NCBI RefSeq assembly: GCF_947495665.1
Contig: NZ_CANLZV010000008.1
Location: 62,001 to 126,000 of the forward strand
From: an uncultured Sunxiuqinia sp.
Lineage (GTDB): Bacteria; Bacteroidota; Bacteroidia; Bacteroidales; Prolixibacteraceae
DNA length: 64,000 bases
Direction: 5' to 3'
Numbering within the stretch: the stretch's first letter is position 1; every line of letters begins with the position of its first letter. The position numbers were made by a program, and so were the translations under genes. Of the stretch, positions 9,374 through 17,444 are shown piece after piece. The notes beneath the pieces were generated by a model. The model was not told where the DNA came from. It worked only from the letters and a program-made list of their open reading frames with translations, and did no database searches.

Positions 9374-10512
9374 AAAGAAGCTACTTCTTGAAAATTGGCC
9401 TGCTGTTGGTTGTATTGGTTTGGTTCTCCAGCAGCAGTTGGGGAGCCGGTAAAAACAGGTTTTTTGCTGCCAATAGCCCGGAATTTCAATACATGGGGCG
9501 GGTGGCTGTAGAGCAGGGTGAAGCCACTTACAACTGGCCCGGGGTAACGGTTACTGTCGGCTTTTCAGGCAAGGTGCTTGGCATTCGCTTGAAAGGCGGC
9601 GAACGGAATTATTTCAATGTTTGGGTGGACGATTATCCGGTGCAGGTAGTACATGCCGTTAACGACACGGTTTGGTGGTTTCCGGAACGCCTTGCACGAG
9701 GGACACACCAGTTGCGACTGGTAAAACGGACGGAAGCAGATATGGGCACTGCCGTGTTTTATGGGCTTTACCTGGGTGAGAAAGAAAGCCTGATTGAGCC
9801 AGAGGCTTTACCAGCCAGAAAACTGATGTTCATCGGGAACTCCATCACTTGTGGCTACGGCACCGAAGGACAAAACCGAACAGAACGGTTTAAACCTTCC
9901 ACGGAGAACTGTGAAAAATCGTACGCACCGATAATTGCAAGGGCTTTTGAGGCGCAGTATCACTTAATATCGCATTCGGGACTCGGAATGGTTCGAAATT
10001 ATGGCGATCCGGAAAAGGTGTCTGTGAAACTTCAGCCCATGCCGGCACGCTTGGATTACTTGTTGGACAATGATTCAACAAGGCGTTACGAGCTGACGAA
10101 CTACCAGCCTGACGCGATTGTGGTTAACCTTGGAACCAACGATTTTTCTACTCAGCCATTTCCGGATGAAGCCGATTTTGTGGAAGCAGGAAAAGCACTG
10201 TTGCATAAACTGCTGGGGCTTTACCCGGGGGTGAAAATCTTTTGCATTACGGGCCCCATGATGGATGAGCCTGCCTTTACCTATACCAAACGCATGGTGC
10301 ATGAGGTGCGAGTTGAAATAAATTCAGGAGATGTGGTTTTCGTGGGAGTACCGCGCCAACTGCTGAATCCGGAGACAGATTTGGGTTCTGATTCACACCC
10401 TTCTTACCGGGGACAACTGAAAACCGCAGGCATGATTTTGCAGGTGATGGGAACGGTATTGAATTGGGATTTTTCTATGGATGAAATGTTACCGGTCTTA
10501 AAAAGTCATTGA
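9370..10512 (+). CDS. SGNH/GDSL esterase with CE2-type N-terminal domain
   Basis: A 380-residue secreted protein with an N-terminal signal peptide (LLLVVLVWFSSSSWGA). Residues ~35-145 form a beta-rich domain like the CE2 N-terminal jelly roll. The SGNH domain follows, with catalytic Ser158 in GNSITCGYG, the Gly block in GLGMVRNYGDP, Asn257 in LGTNDF, and Asp341/His343 in DSHPS. CE2 enzymes remove O-acetyl groups from sugars, so this probably de-esterifies the glycan outside the cytoplasm. It overlaps the epimerase gene by 4 bases. Substrate specificity is not readable. Confidence 0.87.
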   Translation: MKRSYFLKIGLLLVVLVWFSSSSWGAGKNRFFAANSPEFQYMGRVAVEQGEATYNWPGVTVTVGFSGKVLGIRLKGGERNYFNVWVDDYPVQVVHAVNDTVWWFPERLARGTHQLRLVKRTEADMGTAVFYGLYLGEKESLIEPEALPARKLMFIGNSITCGYGTEGQNRTERFKPSTENCEKSYAPIIARAFEAQYHLISHSGLGMVRNYGDPEKVSVKLQPMPARLDYLLDNDSTRRYELTNYQPDAIVVNLGTNDFSTQPFPDEADFVEAGKALLHKLLGLYPGVKIFCITGPMMDEPAFTYTKRMVHEVRVEINSGDVVFVGVPRQLLNPETDLGSDSHPSYRGQLKTAGMILQVMGTVLNWDFSMDEMLPVLKSH

Positions 10513-10631
10513 GCTAAGACCGAATGCTGGTTTTGTGAATAATTATCAACGAGATTAAAGAAGTAACTAATATAAATCAGGAAGCCAATGGGATGCGGCT
10601 TGACCACTTGATTGGCTAAAACAAAATAGAT

Positions 10632-12353
10632 ATGAAAAGACGTAATTTTATTGGAATGCTCGGAGCAACAGGAGGGTTGCTGGCTACTGCTCCGCTGATC
10701 GCAAGTCCGGCCGGAAAACCGGGTCAAACGGCAAAACGCAATAGACGGAAAGCTGGAAAGGAAATGAAAGCGGATCTGGTCATTGCAGGTGGCGGAATGG
10801 GAGGTTGTGCATGTGCTTTGGGGGCTTTGCGCAACGGACTTTCAGTAATTATGACGGAAGAAACCGATTGGATTGGTGGACAAATAACTCAGCAAGGGGT
10901 GCCGCTGGATGAACACCGTTGGATTGAAACCCATGGGGCAACTCAGCTGTTTCGGGAGTTCCGGAAGGGATTGCGGGATTACTACAGACGTAATTATCCC
11001 TTGACGGAAGCTGCTGCCGCTAAGGAAAACCTGAACCCCGGTGATGGTGCCGTTTCCCGCTTGTGTGTGGAACCCAAAGTTGCTCTTGCCGTTCTGAACA
11101 GCATGTTTGCTCCCTTTGTTAGTTCTGGCCAACTGACGCTTTTGCTGGAACATAAAGCGACGGCAGCGGATGTGGATGGAAGCCGTGTTAAAGGGCTGGA
11201 AGTTTTGAATATGCGCAGGGATGAAGCCCTTGTTCTTGCGGCCCCTTATTTTGTTGACGCCACGGAAATGGGCGATTTGCTGCCGATGACCGGAACCGAA
11301 TATGTAACCGGAACTGAATCGAAAAAGGAAACCGGGGAACTGCATGCGCCGGAAGTGGGTGATCCTGAAAACGAACAAGCTTTTACTTTGTGTTTTGCCT
11401 TGGATTACCGTCCGGGTGAAAACCATGTGATTGATAAACCTGCGAACTATGATTTCTGGCGTTCTTTTGTGCCCCAAATGGAGCCCAAATGGCCCGGACG
11501 TTTGCTTGACTTGACCTATTCATCGCCATCGACCCTGAAGCCAAAAACCTTGGGCTTTCACCCCGAAGGAGGGCGCACGGGGGATGTGATGAATCTGTGG
11601 AATTACCGGAAAATTATTAACCGTCATAATTTCACGCCGGGCACTTATGCCGGTGATATGACTGTTGTTAACTGGCCTCAGAATGATTACCTGTTGGGGC
11701 GTTTGGTAGATGTTAGCGAGAAAGAGTTTCAAAAGCATGTGGAAGGCGCCCGTCAACTGAATTTATCTTTGATTTACTGGCTTCAAACTGAAGTGGAGCG
11801 GCCGGATGGTGGTGCTGGTTGGCCCGGAATTCGTTTACGCAAGGATGTAATGGGAACCGATGATGGCATGGCCAAATACCCGTACATTCGTGAAGGGCGA
11901 CGAATCAAATCCTTATTTACCGTGCTGGAAGAACACGTAGGTGTTGAAAACCGGACCCTGGTAAAAGGCAAGGAAGCCGCTACTAAATGCGAAAGTTTTT
12001 ATGACAGCATTGGTGTCGGATCCTACTACCTGGATTTGCACCCTTCAACCAAAGGCGATAACTACATCGATTTGCCTTCTCTTCCTTTTGAAGTGCCTTT
12101 AGGATCATTGATTCCACAGCGAATGGATAACTTACTTCCAGCCTCTAAAAATATCGGAACAACACACATTACCAACGGTTGCTACAGGTTGCACCCGGTT
12201 GAGTGGAACATTGGCGAAGTGGTGGGCATGTTGGTTCACTTTGCTTCGAAAAAGCAGGTTAAGCCACGCGAGGTGCGCGAAAATAGAGAACTGTTGGCCG
12301 ATTTTCAGCAATTCATCCAGAGCCAGGGCGTGGAAATTAAATGGCCGGTATAG
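10632..12353 (+). CDS. Tat-exported FAD-dependent oxidoreductase (FAD_oxidored family)
   Basis: A 573-residue flavoprotein. The N-terminus MKRRNFIGMLGATGG is a twin-arginine signal, so it is exported folded with its cofactor. The dinucleotide-binding motif GGGMGG lies at residues 53-58 after LVIA, followed by TEETDWIGGQ.TQQG, a mark of the FAD_oxidored family (PF12831) often found in Bacteroidota glycan loci and sometimes mislabelled xanthan lyase. It probably oxidises a sugar or aglycone in the periplasm; the substrate is unknown. 119 bases lie upstream, containing an imperfect inverted repeat (AGCCAAT at 10583, ATTGGCT at 10611). Confidence 0.85.
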   Translation: MKRRNFIGMLGATGGLLATAPLIASPAGKPGQTAKRNRRKAGKEMKADLVIAGGGMGGCACALGALRNGLSVIMTEETDWIGGQITQQGVPLDEHRWIETHGATQLFREFRKGLRDYYRRNYPLTEAAAAKENLNPGDGAVSRLCVEPKVALAVLNSMFAPFVSSGQLTLLLEHKATAADVDGSRVKGLEVLNMRRDEALVLAAPYFVDATEMGDLLPMTGTEYVTGTESKKETGELHAPEVGDPENEQAFTLCFALDYRPGENHVIDKPANYDFWRSFVPQMEPKWPGRLLDLTYSSPSTLKPKTLGFHPEGGRTGDVMNLWNYRKIINRHNFTPGTYAGDMTVVNWPQNDYLLGRLVDVSEKEFQKHVEGARQLNLSLIYWLQTEVERPDGGAGWPGIRLRKDVMGTDDGMAKYPYIREGRRIKSLFTVLEEHVGVENRTLVKGKEAATKCESFYDSIGVGSYYLDLHPSTKGDNYIDLPSLPFEVPLGSLIPQRMDNLLPASKNIGTTHITNGCYRLHPVEWNIGEVVGMLVHFASKKQVKPREVRENRELLADFQQFIQSQGVEIKWPV

Positions 12354-12391
12354 CTTAAACCTTTAAGAATGAACCCATAAATCGAATAATC

Positions 12392-13246
12392 ATGAGAAAA
12401 ATGATCTACAAATGCGTATTGCTCTTGCTTGTATTGACCGCGGCTTGTAAGCCTTCAACCCAACAGGGAAAGTTGGAAAAGGCCGGCTGGGAAATGGGCG
12501 TTCAGAGCTACACCTTTCATAAATTTACCTTCAAGGAAGCTGTTGATAAAGTGAATCAGCTTGGGTTGGGAGCTATTGAAGTGTACTTTGGTCAGCCTCT
12601 GGGAGAAGGTATGGAAGGTTCCATGGACTTCCGGATGGATAAGAAAACCCAACATCAAGTGCTGGAATATGCCCGTTCGAAAGAGGTGAAAATTGTTGCC
12701 TGCGGCGTGGTTATTTGCAAAGACGAGGCCGAGTGGAAACAACTCTTCGAGTTTGCCAATCAGATGGGAATTAAACTAATCACGAGTGAGCCCGAATACA
12801 AACACCTGAAATATGTTGATGAGCTGGCAAACCAATTTGGGATTGACGTGGCCATTCATAATCACCCAAAGCCATCGAATTACTGGAATCCGGACTTGTT
12901 CCTGGAGGCGGTTGATGGCTTGAGTAACCGTATTGGAGCTTGTGCCGATGTGGGCCATTGGAAACGCATGGGTGTTGATCCGGTAGAAGGATTGAAAAAA
13001 TATGAAGGACGCCTGAAAGCGCTTCACTTTAAGGATATCAAGGAAAAGGTGGAAGGCGAAGCCGAGCAACACGATGTGATTTGGGGAACTGGTATTCTGG
13101 ACATGAACGGCATGCTGGTAGAGCTGAAGAAACAAGGTTTTGAAGGCTTGTTCTCCATTGAATACGAGCATAACTGGGAGAATTCAGTTCCGGATATTCA
13201 GGAAAACATCAGCTATTTCAACGAGCTGGCTGAGCAAGTGCTGTAA
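12392..13246 (+). CDS. Sugar phosphate isomerase/epimerase-like lipoprotein (xylose-isomerase-like TIM barrel)
   Basis: A 284-residue protein with lipobox LTAAC (Cys19) and no acidic residues just after the Cys, so it probably stays on the periplasmic face. The AP-endonuclease-2-type TIM barrel is clear: MGVQSYTF at the start, GAIEVYFG, VAIHNHPKP, IGACADVGHW, ALHFKDI and FSIEYEH. The His, Asp and Glu residues in these strands are the usual metal ligands. Relatives act as isomerases, epimerases or 3-keto-sugar enzymes. It is the last gene of the locus; a strong hairpin terminator follows. Pairing with the FAD oxidoreductase upstream could mean oxidised-sugar chemistry, which is inference. Confidence 0.83.
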   Translation: MRKMIYKCVLLLLVLTAACKPSTQQGKLEKAGWEMGVQSYTFHKFTFKEAVDKVNQLGLGAIEVYFGQPLGEGMEGSMDFRMDKKTQHQVLEYARSKEVKIVACGVVICKDEAEWKQLFEFANQMGIKLITSEPEYKHLKYVDELANQFGIDVAIHNHPKPSNYWNPDLFLEAVDGLSNRIGACADVGHWKRMGVDPVEGLKKYEGRLKALHFKDIKEKVEGEAEQHDVIWGTGILDMNGMLVELKKQGFEGLFSIEYEHNWENSVPDIQENISYFNELAEQVL

Positions 13247-13320
13247 AAGATACATAGAGCTTCAGGTGATCGACAACTGAAGCTTTGAAAATACTCATTA
13301 GTCGAGTTTTGAATAGTCAG

Positions 13321-13365
13321 GCTGCTTCGGGATTATCGAACGATAATTTTGGAGCAGCTTTTTTT
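13321..13365 (+). terminator. Rho-independent terminator of the first carbohydrate locus
   Basis: GCTGCTTC at 13321 pairs with GGAGCAGC at 13351 and is followed by seven T residues. It lies between the isomerase stop and the converging GFA gene. A second inverted repeat (AGCTTCAG/CTGAAGCT, 13258-13284) just upstream has no T tract. Confidence 0.8.
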
Positions 13366-13441
13366 ATGCCTGGTTGTAGTGTGAACCAGGCAGTTTCAGC
13401 AAGCCAGCACGAGGTGCAGCCGGAAGCGGGCTTGAGAGCCC

Positions 13442-13849
13442 TTATTGGGGGAGTTGATCAAAGCAGGGAACTTCATCCAGCTTGTTGTCCCAATTGGCTT
13501 TGCTAGCTATGAAAATATGTCCTTTGGGTGTCATGGGCACCTTGGTGTCAAGACAGCCTGCCGGAACAACCAACAGTGAGCCGTTTTGCTGAAGAATGGG
13601 AAGCGCTGATCCGCAAGAGGGGCAGAAGCTTTTAGCGTGCCTGGTTGCGCTTAAACGAAAGGTTTTGACTTGATGCGCTCCCGACAGCCAGCGCAGTTTT
13701 GCCGAAGTAGAAAATAAATTTGCCGCATGGGCCGAGCCGGTGTCTTTTTGACAACGTTTGCAATGGCAAAGAAAGAAATGCTCAAAATCTCCCTCAATTT
13801 CGAAAGTAATTTCACCACAAAGGCATGAACCGGTATGTTTCATCGACAT
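13442..13849 (-). CDS. GFA family (CENP-V/GFA domain) protein
   Basis: From the ATG at 13849 this is a 135-residue cytoplasmic zinc protein; starts at 13843, 13870 or 13876 are also possible. It shows the GFA-fold cysteine pattern: GSCLCGEI near the start, CHCKRCQKDTGSAH, and FCPSCGS. These seven cysteines bind two zinc ions in the glutathione-dependent formaldehyde-activating enzyme fold. Most family members have no proven activity. It is transcribed against the isomerase gene, with tRNA-Trp upstream on the same strand. The longer reading frame that runs through the tRNA gene is not real coding sequence. Confidence 0.85.
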   Translation of the reverse strand: MSMKHTGSCLCGEITFEIEGDFEHFFLCHCKRCQKDTGSAHAANLFSTSAKLRWLSGAHQVKTFRLSATRHAKSFCPSCGSALPILQQNGSLLVVPAGCLDTKVPMTPKGHIFIASKANWDNKLDEVPCFDQLPQ

Positions 13850-13972
13850 AATTATTCCTGTTTTTTTCATGGTCATTTTCCTGTTCACTTGGATGGAACA
13901 AGTTGATTCTGATAAATATAAAAAATACAAGCGAAAGGGAGGGGAATAATGTGGCAAAAAATGGACGAAAAT

Positions 13973-14005
13973 AAAAAAAGAGCTGCTCCGAAGAACAGCT
14001 CTTTT
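13973..14005 (-). terminator. Terminator of tRNA-Trp
   Basis: A 10-base-pair perfect stem (AAAAGAGCTG at 13976, CAGCTCTTTT at 13996) with a 10-base loop sits directly 3' of the tRNA on the minus strand and ends in a run of T on that strand. Confidence 0.85.
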
Positions 14006-14006
14006 G

Positions 14007-14079
14007 CACGGGAGGAGCGACTCGAACGCCCGACACCTGGTTTTGGAGACCAGTGCTCTACCAACTGAGCTACACCCGT
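14007..14079 (-). tRNA. tRNA-Trp (anticodon CCA)
   Basis: The minus strand folds as a 73-nt cloverleaf: acceptor ACGGGTG, D arm AGCTC...GAGC, anticodon stem CTGGT/ACCAG around loop CTCCAAA (anticodon CCA), and T arm GGGCG-TTCGAGT-CGCTC. Discriminator is G; no 3' CCA is encoded. The acceptor has a U6-U67 mismatch, all other pairs are canonical or G-U. Confidence 0.95.
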
Positions 14080-14094
14080 ATTTGAATGCGAGTG

Positions 14095-14129
14095 CAAATA
14101 TAGTAAATCTTGAAAAACTACCTAACAAA
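14095..14129 (-). promoter_or_regulatory. Bacteroidota-type promoter for tRNA-Trp
   Basis: On the minus strand, TATATTTG (14095-14102) exactly fits the TAnnTTTG -7 box, and TTTG (14126-14129) lies 23 bases further upstream as the -33 box. The -7 box ends 15 bases before the tRNA 5' end. Confidence 0.6.
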
Positions 14130-14165
14130 TATGGCTATTTCGTGAAAAAATAGTTCTTTTTTTTT

Positions 14166-17006
14166 CTAAAGCTCTAAAATCAGATCCGTCAATTTTTCAT
14201 CATGGTCAAGGTTCATTTTCTTACGCAGACGATAACGGTGATTCTCTACTCCACGAACAGAGATCCCCAACAGGGGAGCGATTTCTTTGGACGACAGGTT
14301 CATACGAAGAAAGGCGCATAAGCGCAGGTCTTTGGCAGTCAGTTCCGGGTACCGCAATTTGATCTTGGTAAGGAACTGCTCGTGGGCCCGCTCGAAGTTG
14401 GTTTCAAATAATTGCCAGTCATCATCACTTGACATGTTTTCATCAATTTTTCGGTTCAAATGATTGTAATACTTGTCCGGAAAGCGCGATCCCAGCTGTT
14501 CTTTTTGCTTCGATACAAGTTCTTTTATCTCCAAAAGAAACTCATTCTTTTTGATGATGGACATGGTGGAGTTGGCCAACTCCTTGCTTTTATGCTGAAT
14601 CTCGTCCCGGAGCTTCTCATTACGCAAGCGAATCAGCTCTTTTTCCTTTTTATCGTGTTCCAGGCGTTCTTTTTTGCGTGTTTGCTGAATTCCCCAGGTG
14701 CGGAAGCCCAGTAAGCCCGCAACAAAAAGAAGCAGGTAGATTGCCCGGGCGTAATTGGTGAGGTACCAGGGCGGCGCCACTTTAAACGATAGCGAGTCGA
14801 CCTGGCTTTCATTGCCCCACTGGTCAATGGCCTTAACCAGCAAGGTGTAGTTGCCGGCGGGCAAGCGGTCAAAAACAAAACGCGGTTCGGTTGATTTTTC
14901 AGACCAGTCCTGATCCAGTCCTTTTAAGTACGACTGGAAATAAATCGGATTATGCGTGTAGTACGGAAAAGAATACCGCAAATGCAGGTTATGGTATTTG
15001 TATTTTATATGAACATCCTGTCCGGAAATGGCCTCTCGGACGGTTTCGCCACGGCTGGAGGTCAGTTCCAAATCGCGGAGCTTGGGCTGAAAGCTTTCAA
15101 TAACAGAACTCGTGTCGCTTATTGCAGCATCAATTCGTGCAATTCCGTTTTCAAGACATACAATGGCTTTGGTTTCTGTTAAGGGCAAAATATTTTCATA
15201 ATCCTCAATGAGCTCAGTGCCCGCAAACAGCGATCGAGGATAGGTTTTTATCTGCTCAATGGTGTTGTTGAAAATTTTGAACAAGCCAATTTGCTCTCCC
15301 GTAATAAACCAATAATGATGGTCGGGCCCAGCAATAATTCGCTTAGAGGCTATAAAAGGCCCCAGCTGCTCATTGAATAAATCGTAGGGGAGGATGGAGT
15401 CCGTTAAATCATTATAGGTGTACAAGAGTTCTTCGGTGGTGAAAACAATTCGGTTTTCAACCTTAAAAACATGCACCGAATGGTCTTTTTTAAACACCGA
15501 CTCTTTGCCATAGTAGATGCGGTTAAGCACACTGTCGCGTTTGTTGTTCAACTGAAGCCGGTAGATGCCTCGTCGCATGTGGCTGGCCCAAATGTCGCCC
15601 AGGTGATCAATTTCAATGTAGCGAATCAGGTCAAAAAATCCTTTTATTACACCATCCTGCCGGTAGGTGTTTTCTTCCTGCTTTATGCGAATGATGTTTG
15701 AATACGTGGATTCCAGCAGGTAGTCTGCTTTCATTGGGTCCTCACGAATGGAAAAACCACCCGATTGTCTCGAAATAAATTGGTGTTTACCGTCTTTTAT
15801 CAACAGGGTGCCATCGTTGTGTCCGGCAAAAAGGTGGTTGTTGTAAATCTGAAGTTCCCATACCTGATTCTGCGTGGAAGGAACGAGTTGGAAGTCGCCC
15901 TGGTTGTCATTGATCGCTCGCCTGAACAAGCCTTGATTGGTTCCCAGGTACAATTGGTTTTCAAAAACAGCCGCATCATAAACAGCGCCAATTTCCGGGA
16001 GTGTTTCAATTTCAAACCCCAGGTTTCGATCATTGGAGATAAAATCGATGCCGTTATCCAGGGCCAGCCAGATATTGTTGAACTGATCGGTCGTAATTCC
16101 AAGTACCGTGTTGTTTTGGAGCCCATGATCGGTATTGCATCGGGAGACCAGCGAGCCGTCTTTTTCAAAAATGAGAATGCCATCAATCAGCGTTCCGATA
16201 ATTAAACGTCCTTGTTGATCAAAGAATCCGCGGTTTACTTCATTTTTCTTGAAATAGTCTGTCCATGTAGGATTCCACTCACGTATGGATTGACCATCGC
16301 TAATGAAAATGCCATTGGAATTGGTTCCAAACATGATTTGATTGTTTCCGTAAGGAAGGATGAACCGAATCGTGAGACCATTAAAGAAGGACGATTGGAT
16401 ATAAGGCTGTGTCTGCCCGTCTTGTTTTATTTTGAAAATCCCTTGGTCGCTTACTGCCAGTAGAATATCATTATTTACCCGGTGCATGGTATTCGAGAAT
16501 CCGGGGAGTTTGATCGGTTTGATCTCCTTGTTGCGGTAAATCAAAACACTGTTGAATGAATGGAAATAGACGGCGTCATCCAAAATGGCGATGTTCCAAA
16601 ATTCTTCGTTGTCGGAGAAATACGGAGCGGCAAGTTCATTCAGGGAATGGTATTGCAGAAATCCGTTTTCATCAGCCAGCCAATAGCCCAGCTCACGGTA
16701 GCCACTGGTGTAGATCAGGGAATCGGACAGGGCTAGAACCGAGCGCAGGTTGGTTTCATTCGGAAGCCGGTAGAGTTTCCAGTCTACACCATCAAACTCC
16801 AGCAGACCGCCATGGTTGGCAAAGTATAGAAAACCGTTGGGGCTGCGGTCAACTGCCCAGTTTTGCTTGGAAGCGTGGTAATTGTTCTTTGAAAAGTTCT
16901 TAATGTTGAAAACGGGTGTTTTTGCTTGTAGCTTTGCACCGGGCAGAACAAGCTGTAGCAAAAACAATAGCGCATAAATTAAATGAGTTGCTTTATTTCG
17001 ATTCAT
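14166..17006 (-). CDS. Y_Y_Y/two-component-propeller regulator with LuxR-type DNA-binding domain
   Basis: A 946-residue membrane-spanning one-component regulator. After a signal peptide (to about residue 28) come ~600 residues of propeller-type repeats (NFSKNNYHASKQNW, GLLEFDG.DW, QGRLIIGT, FNNIWLALDNGIDF), then a Y_Y_Y domain (~660-735: YFQSYLKGLDQDWS, LPAGNYTLLVKA), one transmembrane helix (~745-765), a charged coiled coil, and a C-terminal helix-turn-helix of LuxR/GerE type (LTAKDLRLCAFLRM...SSKEIAPLLGIS..GVENHRYRLRKK). There is no kinase or receiver domain. It is divergent from susC, so it probably senses a periplasmic oligosaccharide and switches on the adjoining glucan locus. Confidence 0.9.
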   Translation of the reverse strand: MNRNKATHLIYALLFLLQLVLPGAKLQAKTPVFNIKNFSKNNYHASKQNWAVDRSPNGFLYFANHGGLLEFDGVDWKLYRLPNETNLRSVLALSDSLIYTSGYRELGYWLADENGFLQYHSLNELAAPYFSDNEEFWNIAILDDAVYFHSFNSVLIYRNKEIKPIKLPGFSNTMHRVNNDILLAVSDQGIFKIKQDGQTQPYIQSSFFNGLTIRFILPYGNNQIMFGTNSNGIFISDGQSIREWNPTWTDYFKKNEVNRGFFDQQGRLIIGTLIDGILIFEKDGSLVSRCNTDHGLQNNTVLGITTDQFNNIWLALDNGIDFISNDRNLGFEIETLPEIGAVYDAAVFENQLYLGTNQGLFRRAINDNQGDFQLVPSTQNQVWELQIYNNHLFAGHNDGTLLIKDGKHQFISRQSGGFSIREDPMKADYLLESTYSNIIRIKQEENTYRQDGVIKGFFDLIRYIEIDHLGDIWASHMRRGIYRLQLNNKRDSVLNRIYYGKESVFKKDHSVHVFKVENRIVFTTEELLYTYNDLTDSILPYDLFNEQLGPFIASKRIIAGPDHHYWFITGEQIGLFKIFNNTIEQIKTYPRSLFAGTELIEDYENILPLTETKAIVCLENGIARIDAAISDTSSVIESFQPKLRDLELTSSRGETVREAISGQDVHIKYKYHNLHLRYSFPYYTHNPIYFQSYLKGLDQDWSEKSTEPRFVFDRLPAGNYTLLVKAIDQWGNESQVDSLSFKVAPPWYLTNYARAIYLLLFVAGLLGFRTWGIQQTRKKERLEHDKKEKELIRLRNEKLRDEIQHKSKELANSTMSIIKKNEFLLEIKELVSKQKEQLGSRFPDKYYNHLNRKIDENMSSDDDWQLFETNFERAHEQFLTKIKLRYPELTAKDLRLCAFLRMNLSSKEIAPLLGISVRGVENHRYRLRKKMNLDHDEKLTDLILEL

Positions 17007-17444
17007 CCTCTTTTTCGTTAAATATTAACCACAAGCCGCAAAGTCAAAAAAAAAGTAAACTGCCGATTGATTGCGATCATCCCCTAAAAAGGGGGATTCC
17101 ACCAATGCCAGGATGTCAAAAATAGCAATTCTAGGGGTTATGTCTACAGTTAGTTGGTTCATGGAGCAATTGATTGCGGCTTTTGAAAGCTGATATTTGT
17201 TACTTTTTGTGAAAAACATGTTTTATATCATATTCGTTTAAAGTTTAAAAAAGTGAGAAGTGATGAGGTAATTCATGTTTGATAGACAGCTGGTTGCAGG
17301 ATTTATTGTATTAAGGTGTGAGGTACTGATGAGGTGTGATACTCACTTCACCATGTTAAGAGAATTAGAAGTGTATGTGAATTTTTCTTAAAATATTGTG
17401 GGGAGTGTAGATTAGCTGCACAAACTGAATCAAAAAGGTGTACG
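17007..17444. promoter_or_regulatory. Divergent regulatory region between the regulator and susC
   Basis: 438 bases without a gene. TGATGAGGT occurs twice, at 17261 and 17327, the second inside a GT-rich segment that ends in an imperfect inverted repeat (GGTGTGA/TCAC..CACC, about 17333-17352). A hairpin ATCCCC-loop-GGGGAT lies at 17079-17097 in the probable leader of the regulator. No exact TAnnTTTG box was found for either gene; TACTTTTTG at 17201 is a near match with one extra base. The operator role is inference. Confidence 0.45.

Noticed and set aside
13285-13506. 73-codon plus-strand frame
   Set aside because: It spans a terminator hairpin and overlaps the 3' end of the GFA gene; no recognisable features.
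13812-14128. Minus-strand frames running through the tRNA-Trp gene, including the long extension of the GFA protein
   Set aside because: The extension encodes the tRNA and its terminator; homology to GFA proteins starts only at the ATG cluster near 13849.
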